From: Planctomycetota bacterium
GTDB lineage: Bacteria > Planctomycetota > UBA8108 > UBA1146
Direction: 5' to 3'
DNA length: 17,318 nt
Assembly (NCBI GenBank): GCA_002691835.1
Contig: NZJA01000012.1
Span: 1-17,318, forward strand
Shown here one piece after another: positions 6,888-15,616 of this stretch (its first letter is position 1; every line of letters begins with the position of its first letter). The notes beneath the pieces were generated by a model. It had not been told where the DNA came from and ran no database searches. It saw nothing but the letters and a program-made list of their open reading frames with translations. The translations under genes were made by a program, and so were the position numbers.

Positions 6888-7328
6888 ATGGAACTGGTAG
6901 TTTATCTCGCAGGACAAATCCACGATGACTGGCGCGGACGCCTGATATCCAAGGCCAAAGAGCGCGGATTGCCCGTGAAGTTCGTGAGTCCCCAGGACGA
7001 TCACCCTCTCAGCGATGCTATCGGAGAGAAAATCCTTGGTGAGCAGCCGAATGCCCGCTGGAAAGATGAACTCGCCTCTCAATTTAACAATTTGCGAACA
7101 CGTGTGTTCATGAATCGATGCGATGTGGTGGTGGCACAATTTGGAGAAGAGTATCGCCAATGGAATGCCGCAATGGATGCTGGCATTGCGCTGGCTGCAG
7201 ATAAGCCTCTGATTTTGGTTCGGGATCCGAGCTTGCATCACGCTTTGAAAGAGATCTCCCAGCGCGCCCAGGCTACGGTCGATCATCCCGACCAAGTCCT
7301 CGACGCACTGGAATACATCCTTCAGTAG
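6888..7328 (+). CDS. ytoQ: YtoQ-family protein
   Basis: The 146-residue protein closely follows the YtoQ family in length and motifs: YLAGQIHDDWR at 6-16, SPQDDHPLSDAIGEKILGEQ at 34-53, ASQFNNLRTRV at 63-73, FGEEYRQWNAAMDAG at 85-99 and SLHH at 115-118. YtoQ proteins are small cytoplasmic proteins of unproven function. The LAG start plus the conserved Asp, Asn and Glu positions recall the nucleoside 2-deoxyribosyltransferase-like fold, so a nucleotide or base ligand is possible; that is inference. GAGAGG (6874-6879) lies 8 nt before the start. It follows the VWA gene after 82 bp with no visible terminator, so read-through from the moxR operon is possible. Its TAG is one base from the stop of the convergent giant gene. 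Confidence 0.93.
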   Translation: MELVVYLAGQIHDDWRGRLISKAKERGLPVKFVSPQDDHPLSDAIGEKILGEQPNARWKDELASQFNNLRTRVFMNRCDVVVAQFGEEYRQWNAAMDAGIALAADKPLILVRDPSLHHALKEISQRAQATVDHPDQVLDALEYILQ

Positions 7329-7329
7329 A

Positions 7330-10300
7330 TCAGTCGGTCGCTTGTTTGATCTGAATACCCTTCTGAGTGTTTTCAACACCCGTCCGCCACGACTGATTTC
7401 GAGCACCGAGATTGTCATTGTTGAAGCGGATCACATTTTTGAAGTAATCTTCCATCTGTAACTGTTGAGAATCATTCGTTGTTTGACCGAAGTCTTGATC
7501 TTCCCAATCAGATAGAAGAAGGCTTTTTGCCATTCGGAAGAAGGCATAATCACTCTGACCTCTTCGGGCGATCACCGTGAAGTGATCAGCAACCGAGGCC
7601 AAAAAGAGACCTCGACGATCAGTGATTCCAAAAGTTGTTCCAGCCGCACCTGGAAGAGTTGGATCGAGGACCCTCAGCTCGACATCAGGAATCAATGTGC
7701 CGGTCGTTGGGTCAACGATCTGAACCCGCAGGGATCCGTCATTGTTTTTCACGACCATTTCCATTCGGTTGATGAGGATGAGCCCGGAAGTGTGGACATC
7801 TCCTCCACGAACGATGACCAGATATGCGCCCTCTTGCTCAAGCGGGATTTCGATTTCTTTGGTTGCCGGGAGAGTTCCTCCAGCGGTTCCTTGCACTCCG
7901 AGTTCGACCGTTTTTGTGAGAGTCGGGGAGATGCCGCTGAGATTAACTTCGGTGACTCGGGACAAATCTTGTTCCCGCAATGCCAGCGTCATCAGGTTTA
8001 CCTTGTAAGCGAGAACTTCGGCACTTTCGATATTGCGGTATCGAAGCTCGATCGAGACCGGGGCACCAGGTCTGAATTCCAGGATTTCGTCAAGTTCTAA
8101 TTCTCGGGCATTAATCTGTCGCAGAGAATCGCGGGCATCCGCAAACTGGTTTTTAACCATCTCGTAATATTTAGAAGCAGATTTTGGCTGATTTGCAGCG
8201 TGATGAATTTGACCGATGATAAACAGTGCGAGTTCTCGATTTTCGCTGGGGCGTTCTCCGCCTGAGGCCTCGGGGTAACGACTGTCAGCAATCTCTTCAA
8301 GTAATTTTAATGCATTGCCATCTTCGCCGAGAGCCCACATTGCGACCGCTTGTGTGTAGCGGAATGAATCGAGGTAGCGTGGATTTTGATAGCGTTGTGC
8401 CAGATCTTCCGATTCCCTTCGAGCCTGCGCCCAATTTTTTGAACTGAGGAGGCTACTGACGAGATTGAGCCCGGCGTCGGGTGCCGTGGGATCTTCTCCG
8501 TGGAGAGTCAGGAATCGGTAGAGGACTTTACGCCCTAGAAGTCCTAACTGAATCCTCTCATCGGCACTTAGTTTTCTATTTCCTGCTGAAGCATTGAGAG
8601 CCACGTCTGCGAGATATTGCTCAGCGGCCAGAACTGCGGGAGTGGCGGCGTTTTCCATGGTCAATCGCTGTAACAAATTCAATGCAGGAAGCAGGTCACT
8701 TTCTGACAACAAATCACTGACTTTGCGGTCACGGGCAAAAATGGCCTCATTGACCGCACTGTAAATTTCGAGAGATCGCGAAGATTCTCCGAGAGTTCTG
8801 TAGGCTTCGCCGAGACGAATAAAGTTTCCAAGGCTGAGGGTGAGATCAGGGTTTCGTTCTTTAAGGATTTCAAAGAACGACACCATCGAGGATTTGTCCC
8901 CGGCCTCTATCGCCGAAAGCATGAGAATCCGGGCGATTTCCCTGGCAGGATCTACTCTAAGCTCGTCCGAGTATTCTTCCCAAAGGGGGCCGAGAAGTTT
9001 TCGGGCTTCACGCCAGCGACCTTCCGCCCAGAACCTCTGTCCACGAGAAGAAATCTCATCGGGTGTCGGTTTGTACTCGTCGGGGGAATCCATGTCAGGA
9101 GTGAGGACGGTGATTTCTTGAGAGTTCCCGACGGTTAATCGCTGGGGTTCTGCCACACTCCGAATGACGACTGGGGGCATTCTGTATTTACCTGGACTAG
9201 TCGCTACAACATTGAAACCGACATTAATATTTTTCTGAAGATTTCCCCAGATTCTTAATAACCCTTGTCTGTAATCCTGATAGGTGAAGTTGCCTTGAAT
9301 AGAAGGCAGGTCGAGCATGAGTCCACTTGGAATTCTAATTTCCAGTTCTACAAACTCTGTTTGATTATTCGATGAGGTCACTTGGAGTTGGAATCGGGAA
9401 GCTTCACCTGGAGAAAGATGGCTGACTTCGTTTTTCCAGCGTTCTCGCGATTCTTTGAGGATTCCAAATCCAGCAGGAAGCTCTCTGCCCGACATCCTTG
9501 GAGTGGCCGCCAAGAAATGGGCATGACGGATGCCAAGATCCCGATCTTTAAAATCGGGATAGCTTGAGTACTGCCCCGTGAGTTCGGCGGTGAAAAATGC
9601 TCCACTGTCGCCAGCTAATTTTGTGGCTAGATCAAATTCTGCGGGCCCATCGCCTAATTCCAGAAGGATGGTGTCATACCTTTTACCTTCGCTCACTTGT
9701 AGACGTCCACGATCGACGCCGTTGATGCTAAAGATCACTTCACAGTCTCTTTGGGCGGGAACAGCACTTCCCTGCCAGCGAAGAAGAGCGGCGATTGAAA
9801 GAGCGGTGCCTCTGTCAAGTTGCCAGGTGAGCTGACCCCTTAGCCAATGGGCAGCAGATTGAGATTTGCCAGAAGGGACTCCAGCGAGGGACAGTGCATG
9901 CAGACTGAGTGCTGTCAGGATGCGGTCATTTCGGAAAAGAGCGACTTCAGCACGGGTATTACTTTCTCCGGACCATTGCTGGTCATTTTGCAGACGTTCT
10001 AGCAGAGTCTGAGAGACCTCGAGTGCCATCGCTTTGCGATCGAGGTAGACGAGGGCACGGATGAGCGAAGCTAATCCGGCACTAGAAAGTTTGCCTCGAT
10101 TTCTATGCAGTCTGTTCGCAGCTCCAAAATCTCCTGACCCGGAGCTGGTCAGCGCAGCCAGAAGGACTGATTTCAGGTCGATTCTTCCCTGATCAGTGTT
10201 TCGGAAGCGATCTTCGATATGTGGAATGGCACGACTAAAGACCCGATCTGGAACGTTGAAGCCAGCTTTGCGGGCTACCGAAAGAGATTCCAGAACTGCT

Positions 10301-13300
10301 GAAGTAACCGCATCGGAGTAGTGGTCTCTTCGCGATTTCTTGGAGGGTAACCAGCTCCAGTCACCCCTGCTTTTTTGTGCAGTGACCAGTTTTTGAATGA
10401 AACGATTGGCAAGGGTTCTTAACTTTTCAGCAACGGGCTCTTCGATGGACGCACTGATTTCAGTTGAGGCCTTTAGGGCTTCAAGGATCGCAAGAAGTCT
10501 CAATGCGGTCGTGAAATTGTCATTGGAATCGGGTAGAGGAAGAATTCGTGTGATCGAAGTCATTCCTTTGGAACTTGAATTTCCCTGAATGAGACGATCG
10601 ATCAGACCAGAATCAATGGTGGAGCCGAGTGTCAAGCGCAGCCTGCGATCGAGGAGGTCTGATCTGTCTTCGAATCCCAGGCGATCACGTTTCGATTCTT
10701 CCTCGACCTTCCAACCGATACGGCTTTCGACTCCAAGTCCCCATCGCTGAATCCGAACAGAACCGCTTTGAGAGTATGTTTGTTCTCCAACAACGACTTC
10801 AATACGATATGGAAGATCTGGTTGTGATCCCAACGAAGGCCAGCGATCGAAACTGATCTCCTGAAGACCCGGGGTCAGGGCGATGGTTTTTTCAGAACGT
10901 GCTTCACCATCTGCTGTAGGCCAAGAAAGTGAGATTCGGGCCTGAGTTTGATCACCCGTATCATTAAAGAGTCGAATTCTTGGGGTGATCTGATCTCCCT
11001 CAAGGGCCATCCTCGGGATCAATGAATCGATGACCAGTTCTTCACTGGAGATGAACTGACGATTCTCTTCGCCAAAGAGGTCTCCGGCGGCAACGCCCCG
11101 GGCCCTGATTCGCCATGTCGAATTTCGCTCTGGAATTCGGAAAGTGACCTGGCCTTTGCCCGAGTTGTCGGTGGTGATCGCCCCTCCCCAGAATGCAAGA
11201 TAGCGAGTTTCCAGATGATCATCGCCATTATTCAGATGGCCTAATCCAGCGTCATCCAAACCACCACCGACCGCCATGGATCCTGCTCCAGAGCGGTTTC
11301 CAAATCTTCCTGCACTTTGGCCTTCGGCGAAGTACATCCGTTTATCAAGGGCACCTAGTTGATTGCCTCTCGCCTTTCGAGCTCTCTGATTCGGCATACT
11401 CTCCAAATATTCGGAGTCCATCTCAGCATCCGCATACATTTCGATACCAAGTGTGACCGATTTTTCAATCTCTTTCAGTTCAGAGCGTCGTTGTTCAGCG
11501 AGAAGATTTTCGTCGATGGCTTCGGTCACTCCGCGATATTTAAATTCGCATGAAGATGTCATGGAGAAAATCTTTGATGGATCGTGATCACTTTGGGAAA
11601 CGGTTAATTCTTTAAACCAGTTGGGGTAGAGATCATCGATGGAAGCATCGAGAACTGCGAGGGCGATTTCGGCAGATACGGGCTGGTCGAGAAGATTTCG
11701 TGTTTGAATCTCAAGAGTGACTTCTTGACCAGGTTTAACAGCGCCTTCAGGTGGCGAGATACTCACCTTTAGTTTTCTGCGAATTTTGAAAGTGGTATCC
11801 GCTTTTTGAAGACCGCTACGGTCCATTTTTGCGACTCTTAAGGTAGCCGCTGAGCGGATCTCTGGACTGGCGGCGAACGAGATGGTGTTTGCACCGTTTT
11901 TAAGATTCAGAATACGGTAGCTGACGAGTTGATCGCCAAGAATGGTTAGTAATGCCGGTCCAGGTGTTCCATTGCATTGAAGAGCAAGGTCTCGTTTTTC
12001 ACCAGTGACAAGAGCCACATCTTCGACCAGCCAAATCAGGTTGGAGTCGTCAGTGTTTCCGTAAACACGAAGAGAGGACTCGGCGAAGATGGGGTGCCCC
12101 CATCGATCAACGCCTTCCGCTGTTAAGGTAAGCGAGCCTGAGTTCTTCATGGGGATTCTTAATTGGGCTAGACCATCCGAATCGGTGGTGACCGAAAATT
12201 CTTCAATGTTTCGATTATTCCAACTATTCTGTCGACGAACCTTTTCAGTGAGCCTGAGATCAATTTTTCGACTGACAGGTTTTCCGGAGAGATCACGGGC
12301 AAGGATCGTCACGGGGACACTTTCCCCCATCATGAATTGCCCTCCACGGCGGGGGATTTCAAGGCTGATTTCCCATAGCTGTTGCCGAAGAGGTATCTGA
12401 AGTGAGCGCTGAATTCCCTCGTCGATGAGGATCGCGTTGAAATCTAGAATCGAGGATTCAGCAGTTCTTGAATCAAATGAAAAGGAAGCTCTTCCTTGAT
12501 CGTCGAGAACTAAAAATTGTTCAATTTGTTCATTTTGGTATGGGAGAAGAATTGTGACGGGGGCTCCGGCCAATGGTTTCCCATACCAAGTCTGCGCACT
12601 GACAACCAACTCAATCTGTTCGCCACGAACGTAGACACTTCTTTTCGCTGAAAAGTCTAATTGGATAGGTAGAGGCCTGGGAACTTCCACATTGAAACTC
12701 TGCGAGGTGCTGAATCCTCGTGGTGAGGTCACTTCCATTTGCCAGATTCCCATGGGGGCACTGATCGGAAGGTCAAAAAATCCTTGTAGGGTGCCGAGGT
12801 CTCCGAAGTTGGTTTCACCGCGGAATATTTCGACTCCTTCAGGGTCGCTGATTCGAACTCGTCCCACTTTTCCGGCGGGCAGAATCCAATTTTGTTGATC
12901 AAGATCTCGAATCAGGGCACTCCATTGGACGCGGTCTCCTGGCTGATAGGTGGCGCTGTCCATCAAGATGTGACCTAAGGGTGAAAGACCACGAGCGATG
13001 AGAGTGTTGCGAAGACCGAGACCTGCGACAGCAGAATTGCCTTCGAACATGGCCAAAACCCTGACATTGTCATCTCTCTTGAGGTCTTCATATTGAAGTC
13101 GAATGGTGCCATCTGAGCCGGTCACCGCTTCGCGGATGACAGGTTGATTATCCGGTCCAGGAGTGGCAATCAGGATTCGTGTCGAGGCAGCTGGTTGCAT
13201 TTCAACCATGTTTTGGGCGTAGATCAGAACATCTTTACGTCCTGCTTGAACGATGATGTCGAGGTCTGTTCTGACAACAAGTGTTGTGGCTCTGAATTCT

Positions 13301-15333
13301 CCAGCGGTGACGACGACCGCCCAAGTTCCCTGTCCCTCTACCGGCAATTCGACCTGCTGTGTGCAGGGACGGTAGGGTTCGTGATCAGTGACTTCGATTT
13401 CAAAGGTATTCCACGGATCGATCAAATCCAGATCGAGTTGCTCCACCTTTTTTCGAGATTGGTATTTTCGAAAATAGGCTTCGATGTCGATAGGGAAGAT
13501 GTCCACCTTCGCTTTTTCGATGTTACGGGTATCTAAAGTAAATGAAGCCGAATCAGTAGAGCGAAACAGTCGTTCTGTTTCGATAGCCAGATAAACCCGG
13601 GTCAATTCGGCCAATCGTTCTCTTGCCTGTCCGTCATATGCACCACCGAAGCAATCGCGATATGCTTTGACTGCTTCAGCAGGATTCAGCAGATCATTTT
13701 CGTATACCATGCCGATGTCGAGCAGGGCTCGCTGCCCTTCAGCGGTTGAGGGGTATTTACCATTCAGTGCACGTAATGAAGAAAGAGTCGACTCGAAAAG
13801 AGGTGTGCCAGAGAGAGGATCCTCAACGGTTGACTCCTCTCGCTGGTGACGGGCCTCTCGTGCAAATGACATAGCCGATTGGTAAAGCAACGGCAAAGTT
13901 TTTGGATGAATCGGATATCGCTGCGAGAAGTCAGCGATGGCTGAACGGGCTTTTGAGTATTCTTTTTCGAATATAAAGCGCTCACAAATTTGGGCTTCGA
14001 TTTGAATGCAGTACGTTTGTGACAAAGTCCAGTCTGCGGCATCTGGGAATTCGCTGACATATTCACGGAAGATCGCAAGGGATTCTTCGAGCCGGAGCAG
14101 ATTCCAGGATGCAAGACCGGTTTCAAAAACGGTTCTGGCACGCAATTTATTAATTTCTGCTTCACCATCTGCTGAGGGAAGGTCTTCCAGAAGTTTCTGC
14201 CAGTGACGGATAGATCCTTCAATATCAGAGTTTTGTTTGAGAAGTACACCTAATTGAAAGCGGGTTTCCCAGTAAAGAGGATGCCCTTCCCCTGCTTCTA
14301 GAAAGCGTCTGGTTGCCGCCACACGAGAATTGAACTCACGGTAAGTTTCGACAATCTTCAATAGTGCTTCCTGGCGAATCTCTTCATAGGGTGTCTCACT
14401 AAATTCAGAGAAGTAACGTGCGCGCCAAGGGTGGCCACTGATCTCGCTGTCCATTCTTACGAGCAAGTCTTCCAGTGCACGGCGTTTCATAATGGGATTG
14501 AGTGATTGAGCGCGAGTGAGCAGAACCGTTAGGAGACTTTTTCCGTGATAGTTGTCCGCATCGATTTCTCGCCCTTGCATTTCACGATAATCAAATGCCT
14601 TCAGGTATCGGTCTGCATCATTGATTAATTGCGAAGAATTTTGATCCGAGGAACAGCGAACTAATGAATATAGAGCGTGCTCAAGGAGAACTGCTGGTGG
14701 ATCGAGCTCTGCTACCTGGAGATAGATCGTGTGGGCTTTACGAAGGTTTCTGGGTTTTTCGTCGACGGTTCCCGGTTCGCTCTTCGCCGAGAGCAGATCG
14801 CCTTCTGCAATGAGGAGCTCTGCTAATTCTTTGCGCCGAGTCTCTGAGTAAAGTCTGAGTGCCTGTTGTTCAATGATTCTCTGAGCTTCTCCGAAACGGC
14901 CGATCTCTTTCAGTAATCGTGCTTTCATGAATCGGGCTCGATAGATCCATGAGCCTTCAGGGAAATCTTTTTCCAATCTGTTGAGGAGGTCGATGGCTTC
15001 TTGTGGCCGATCGGACTGCTCCAGAAGAGAGGCACGATAGTAAAGCCAGTCTTCGAGACGGTCAGAGTTTTCGGTTTCAAGTTGGTCGAGAATTTTTAAG
15101 CCACCATCGAGATCGCGAGCAAGGAATGCTTCCCGGAGTTCCACCGGAATTGGAGTTCCTGCGACGGGTTTTAGAGGAGCCGATTCCTGCGCAGTGAGAA
15201 GAGTGGGTTGCCCGAAGCTGAAGAGAGTGAGAAATAACCCCAGGAAAAAAGATCTGGCGGGTAATCCCGTTGAGATATCTTTCGTCTGGGGAATTCGCAA
15301 TGAAGACTTTGGGGAGTAGAGATTCGATCTCAT
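7330..15333 (-). CDS. Giant exported alpha-2-macroglobulin-like protein with two TPR blocks
   Basis: The product has 2,667 residues. A Sec signal lies at about 27-48 (SFFLGLFLTLFSFG, then LLTAQES) with no lipobox, so it should be periplasmic or secreted. Domain order: TPR-like helices about 60-590; macroglobulin (MG) domains about 590-1180, with an MG2-type DSATYQPGDRVQWSALIRD at 792-810; PGQEVTLEI-to-IALAVLDASIDDLY at 1201-1235; a Gly-rich bait-like stretch about 1341-1373; an A2M core (RYLAFWGGAITTD, STWRIRARGVA) about 1374-1465; an alpha-helical thioester-type domain about 1570-1855; MG domains to about 2070; a second TPR block about 2090-2405; and a second pair of MG domains 2408-2600. 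The CxEQ thioester motif is absent, with KGMT in its place at 1589-1592. Bacterial macroglobulins are thought to trap foreign proteases; this one cannot use a covalent bond. ATG 15333 is chosen for AGAGGAG at 15339-15345; 19 extra upstream codons are open but lack such a site. No pbpC or yfa partner genes are adjacent. Confidence 0.9.
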   Translation of the reverse strand: MRSNLYSPKSSLRIPQTKDISTGLPARSFFLGLFLTLFSFGQPTLLTAQESAPLKPVAGTPIPVELREAFLARDLDGGLKILDQLETENSDRLEDWLYYRASLLEQSDRPQEAIDLLNRLEKDFPEGSWIYRARFMKARLLKEIGRFGEAQRIIEQQALRLYSETRRKELAELLIAEGDLLSAKSEPGTVDEKPRNLRKAHTIYLQVAELDPPAVLLEHALYSLVRCSSDQNSSQLINDADRYLKAFDYREMQGREIDADNYHGKSLLTVLLTRAQSLNPIMKRRALEDLLVRMDSEISGHPWRARYFSEFSETPYEEIRQEALLKIVETYREFNSRVAATRRFLEAGEGHPLYWETRFQLGVLLKQNSDIEGSIRHWQKLLEDLPSADGEAEINKLRARTVFETGLASWNLLRLEESLAIFREYVSEFPDAADWTLSQTYCIQIEAQICERFIFEKEYSKARSAIADFSQRYPIHPKTLPLLYQSAMSFAREARHQREESTVEDPLSGTPLFESTLSSLRALNGKYPSTAEGQRALLDIGMVYENDLLNPAEAVKAYRDCFGGAYDGQARERLAELTRVYLAIETERLFRSTDSASFTLDTRNIEKAKVDIFPIDIEAYFRKYQSRKKVEQLDLDLIDPWNTFEIEVTDHEPYRPCTQQVELPVEGQGTWAVVVTAGEFRATTLVVRTDLDIIVQAGRKDVLIYAQNMVEMQPAASTRILIATPGPDNQPVIREAVTGSDGTIRLQYEDLKRDDNVRVLAMFEGNSAVAGLGLRNTLIARGLSPLGHILMDSATYQPGDRVQWSALIRDLDQQNWILPAGKVGRVRISDPEGVEIFRGETNFGDLGTLQGFFDLPISAPMGIWQMEVTSPRGFSTSQSFNVEVPRPLPIQLDFSAKRSVYVRGEQIELVVSAQTWYGKPLAGAPVTILLPYQNEQIEQFLVLDDQGRASFSFDSRTAESSILDFNAILIDEGIQRSLQIPLRQQLWEISLEIPRRGGQFMMGESVPVTILARDLSGKPVSRKIDLRLTEKVRRQNSWNNRNIEEFSVTTDSDGLAQLRIPMKNSGSLTLTAEGVDRWGHPIFAESSLRVYGNTDDSNLIWLVEDVALVTGEKRDLALQCNGTPGPALLTILGDQLVSYRILNLKNGANTISFAASPEIRSAATLRVAKMDRSGLQKADTTFKIRRKLKVSISPPEGAVKPGQEVTLEIQTRNLLDQPVSAEIALAVLDASIDDLYPNWFKELTVSQSDHDPSKIFSMTSSCEFKYRGVTEAIDENLLAEQRRSELKEIEKSVTLGIEMYADAEMDSEYLESMPNQRARKARGNQLGALDKRMYFAEGQSAGRFGNRSGAGSMAVGGGLDDAGLGHLNNGDDHLETRYLAFWGGAITTDNSGKGQVTFRIPERNSTWRIRARGVAAGDLFGEENRQFISSEELVIDSLIPRMALEGDQITPRIRLFNDTGDQTQARISLSWPTADGEARSEKTIALTPGLQEISFDRWPSLGSQPDLPYRIEVVVGEQTYSQSGSVRIQRWGLGVESRIGWKVEEESKRDRLGFEDRSDLLDRRLRLTLGSTIDSGLIDRLIQGNSSSKGMTSITRILPLPDSNDNFTTALRLLAILEALKASTEISASIEEPVAEKLRTLANRFIQKLVTAQKSRGDWSWLPSKKSRRDHYSDAVTSAVLESLSVARKAGFNVPDRVFSRAIPHIEDRFRNTDQGRIDLKSVLLAALTSSGSGDFGAANRLHRNRGKLSSAGLASLIRALVYLDRKAMALEVSQTLLERLQNDQQWSGESNTRAEVALFRNDRILTALSLHALSLAGVPSGKSQSAAHWLRGQLTWQLDRGTALSIAALLRWQGSAVPAQRDCEVIFSINGVDRGRLQVSEGKRYDTILLELGDGPAEFDLATKLAGDSGAFFTAELTGQYSSYPDFKDRDLGIRHAHFLAATPRMSGRELPAGFGILKESRERWKNEVSHLSPGEASRFQLQVTSSNNQTEFVELEIRIPSGLMLDLPSIQGNFTYQDYRQGLLRIWGNLQKNINVGFNVVATSPGKYRMPPVVIRSVAEPQRLTVGNSQEITVLTPDMDSPDEYKPTPDEISSRGQRFWAEGRWREARKLLGPLWEEYSDELRVDPAREIARILMLSAIEAGDKSSMVSFFEILKERNPDLTLSLGNFIRLGEAYRTLGESSRSLEIYSAVNEAIFARDRKVSDLLSESDLLPALNLLQRLTMENAATPAVLAAEQYLADVALNASAGNRKLSADERIQLGLLGRKVLYRFLTLHGEDPTAPDAGLNLVSSLLSSKNWAQARRESEDLAQRYQNPRYLDSFRYTQAVAMWALGEDGNALKLLEEIADSRYPEASGGERPSENRELALFIIGQIHHAANQPKSASKYYEMVKNQFADARDSLRQINARELELDEILEFRPGAPVSIELRYRNIESAEVLAYKVNLMTLALREQDLSRVTEVNLSGISPTLTKTVELGVQGTAGGTLPATKEIEIPLEQEGAYLVIVRGGDVHTSGLILINRMEMVVKNNDGSLRVQIVDPTTGTLIPDVELRVLDPTLPGAAGTTFGITDRRGLFLASVADHFTVIARRGQSDYAFFRMAKSLLLSDWEDQDFGQTTNDSQQLQMEDYFKNVIRFNNDNLGARNQSWRTGVENTQKGIQIKQATD

Positions 15334-15338
15334 ATTTT

Positions 15339-15345
15339 CTCCTCT
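15339..15345 (-). promoter_or_regulatory. Ribosome binding site deciding the giant gene's start
   Basis: AGAGGAG on the minus strand lies 5 nt before ATG 15333-15331. An in-frame ATG at 15390 lacks any comparable site and would add a non-hydrophobic stretch before the signal peptide. Confidence 0.75.
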
Positions 15346-15351
15346 ATTGGA

Positions 15352-15374
15352 TGAAAGAGTGCGGTGCTCTTTCA
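15352..15374. repeat. 23-bp dyad (8-bp arms) in the leader of the giant gene
   Basis: TGAAAGAG and CTCTTTCA are perfect complements separated by 7 nt. The dyad ends 6 nt upstream of the ribosome binding site of the giant gene, so it is probably within the mRNA leader. It could be a 5' hairpin or a protein-binding site. There is no adjoining T-run on either strand, so it is not a standard intrinsic terminator. Confidence 0.5.
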
Positions 15375-15420
15375 GAAAGAATCGGATCATTTTTGACCCA
15401 TCAAAGATTTTTTAGTCACT

Positions 15421-15443
15421 TGAATGAATCGAAGTTTCATTCA
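15421..15443. repeat. Second 23-bp dyad upstream of the giant gene
   Basis: TGAATGAA and TTCATTCA are perfect complements with a 7-nt loop. This is the same geometry and the same TGAA...TTCA ends as the dyad at 15352-15374, with centres 69 bp apart. Apart from these two dyads the 15334-15616 intergenic stretch shows no gene; I could not assign a -35/-10 pair in it. Confidence 0.5.
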
Positions 15444-15616
15444 GGAGTTTCTGGTGTCTGACAGATATCATAATCAGTTCAGGAGAAGTACACACGAACC
15501 CATTTCTGGATCCGGGGACTCAAATGAGGTCGGATCGTTGGGATTTAGCGATAGTCGCTCTTTCGAAACGACTTTGGCTTTTCAGCGATAACGATGTGTT
15601 TAGCTTCGTCGTTCCT

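Noticed and set aside
7582..8100. 172-codon plus-strand open frame antisense to the giant gene
   Set aside because: It lies wholly inside a well-supported coding region, has no domain character or ribosome binding site, and is explained by codon bias of the real gene.
13354..13365. C-T-Q-Q in the giant protein (residues 657-660) as a thioester motif
   Set aside because: It lacks the Glu, lies in the first macroglobulin domain and is about 930 residues before the domain that would carry a thioester.
15547..15573. Short stems (AGCGA/TCGCT and AGTCG/CGACT) after the 302-residue gene as a terminator
   Set aside because: The stems overlap and exclude each other, are only 5 bp, and no T-run follows on the minus strand.
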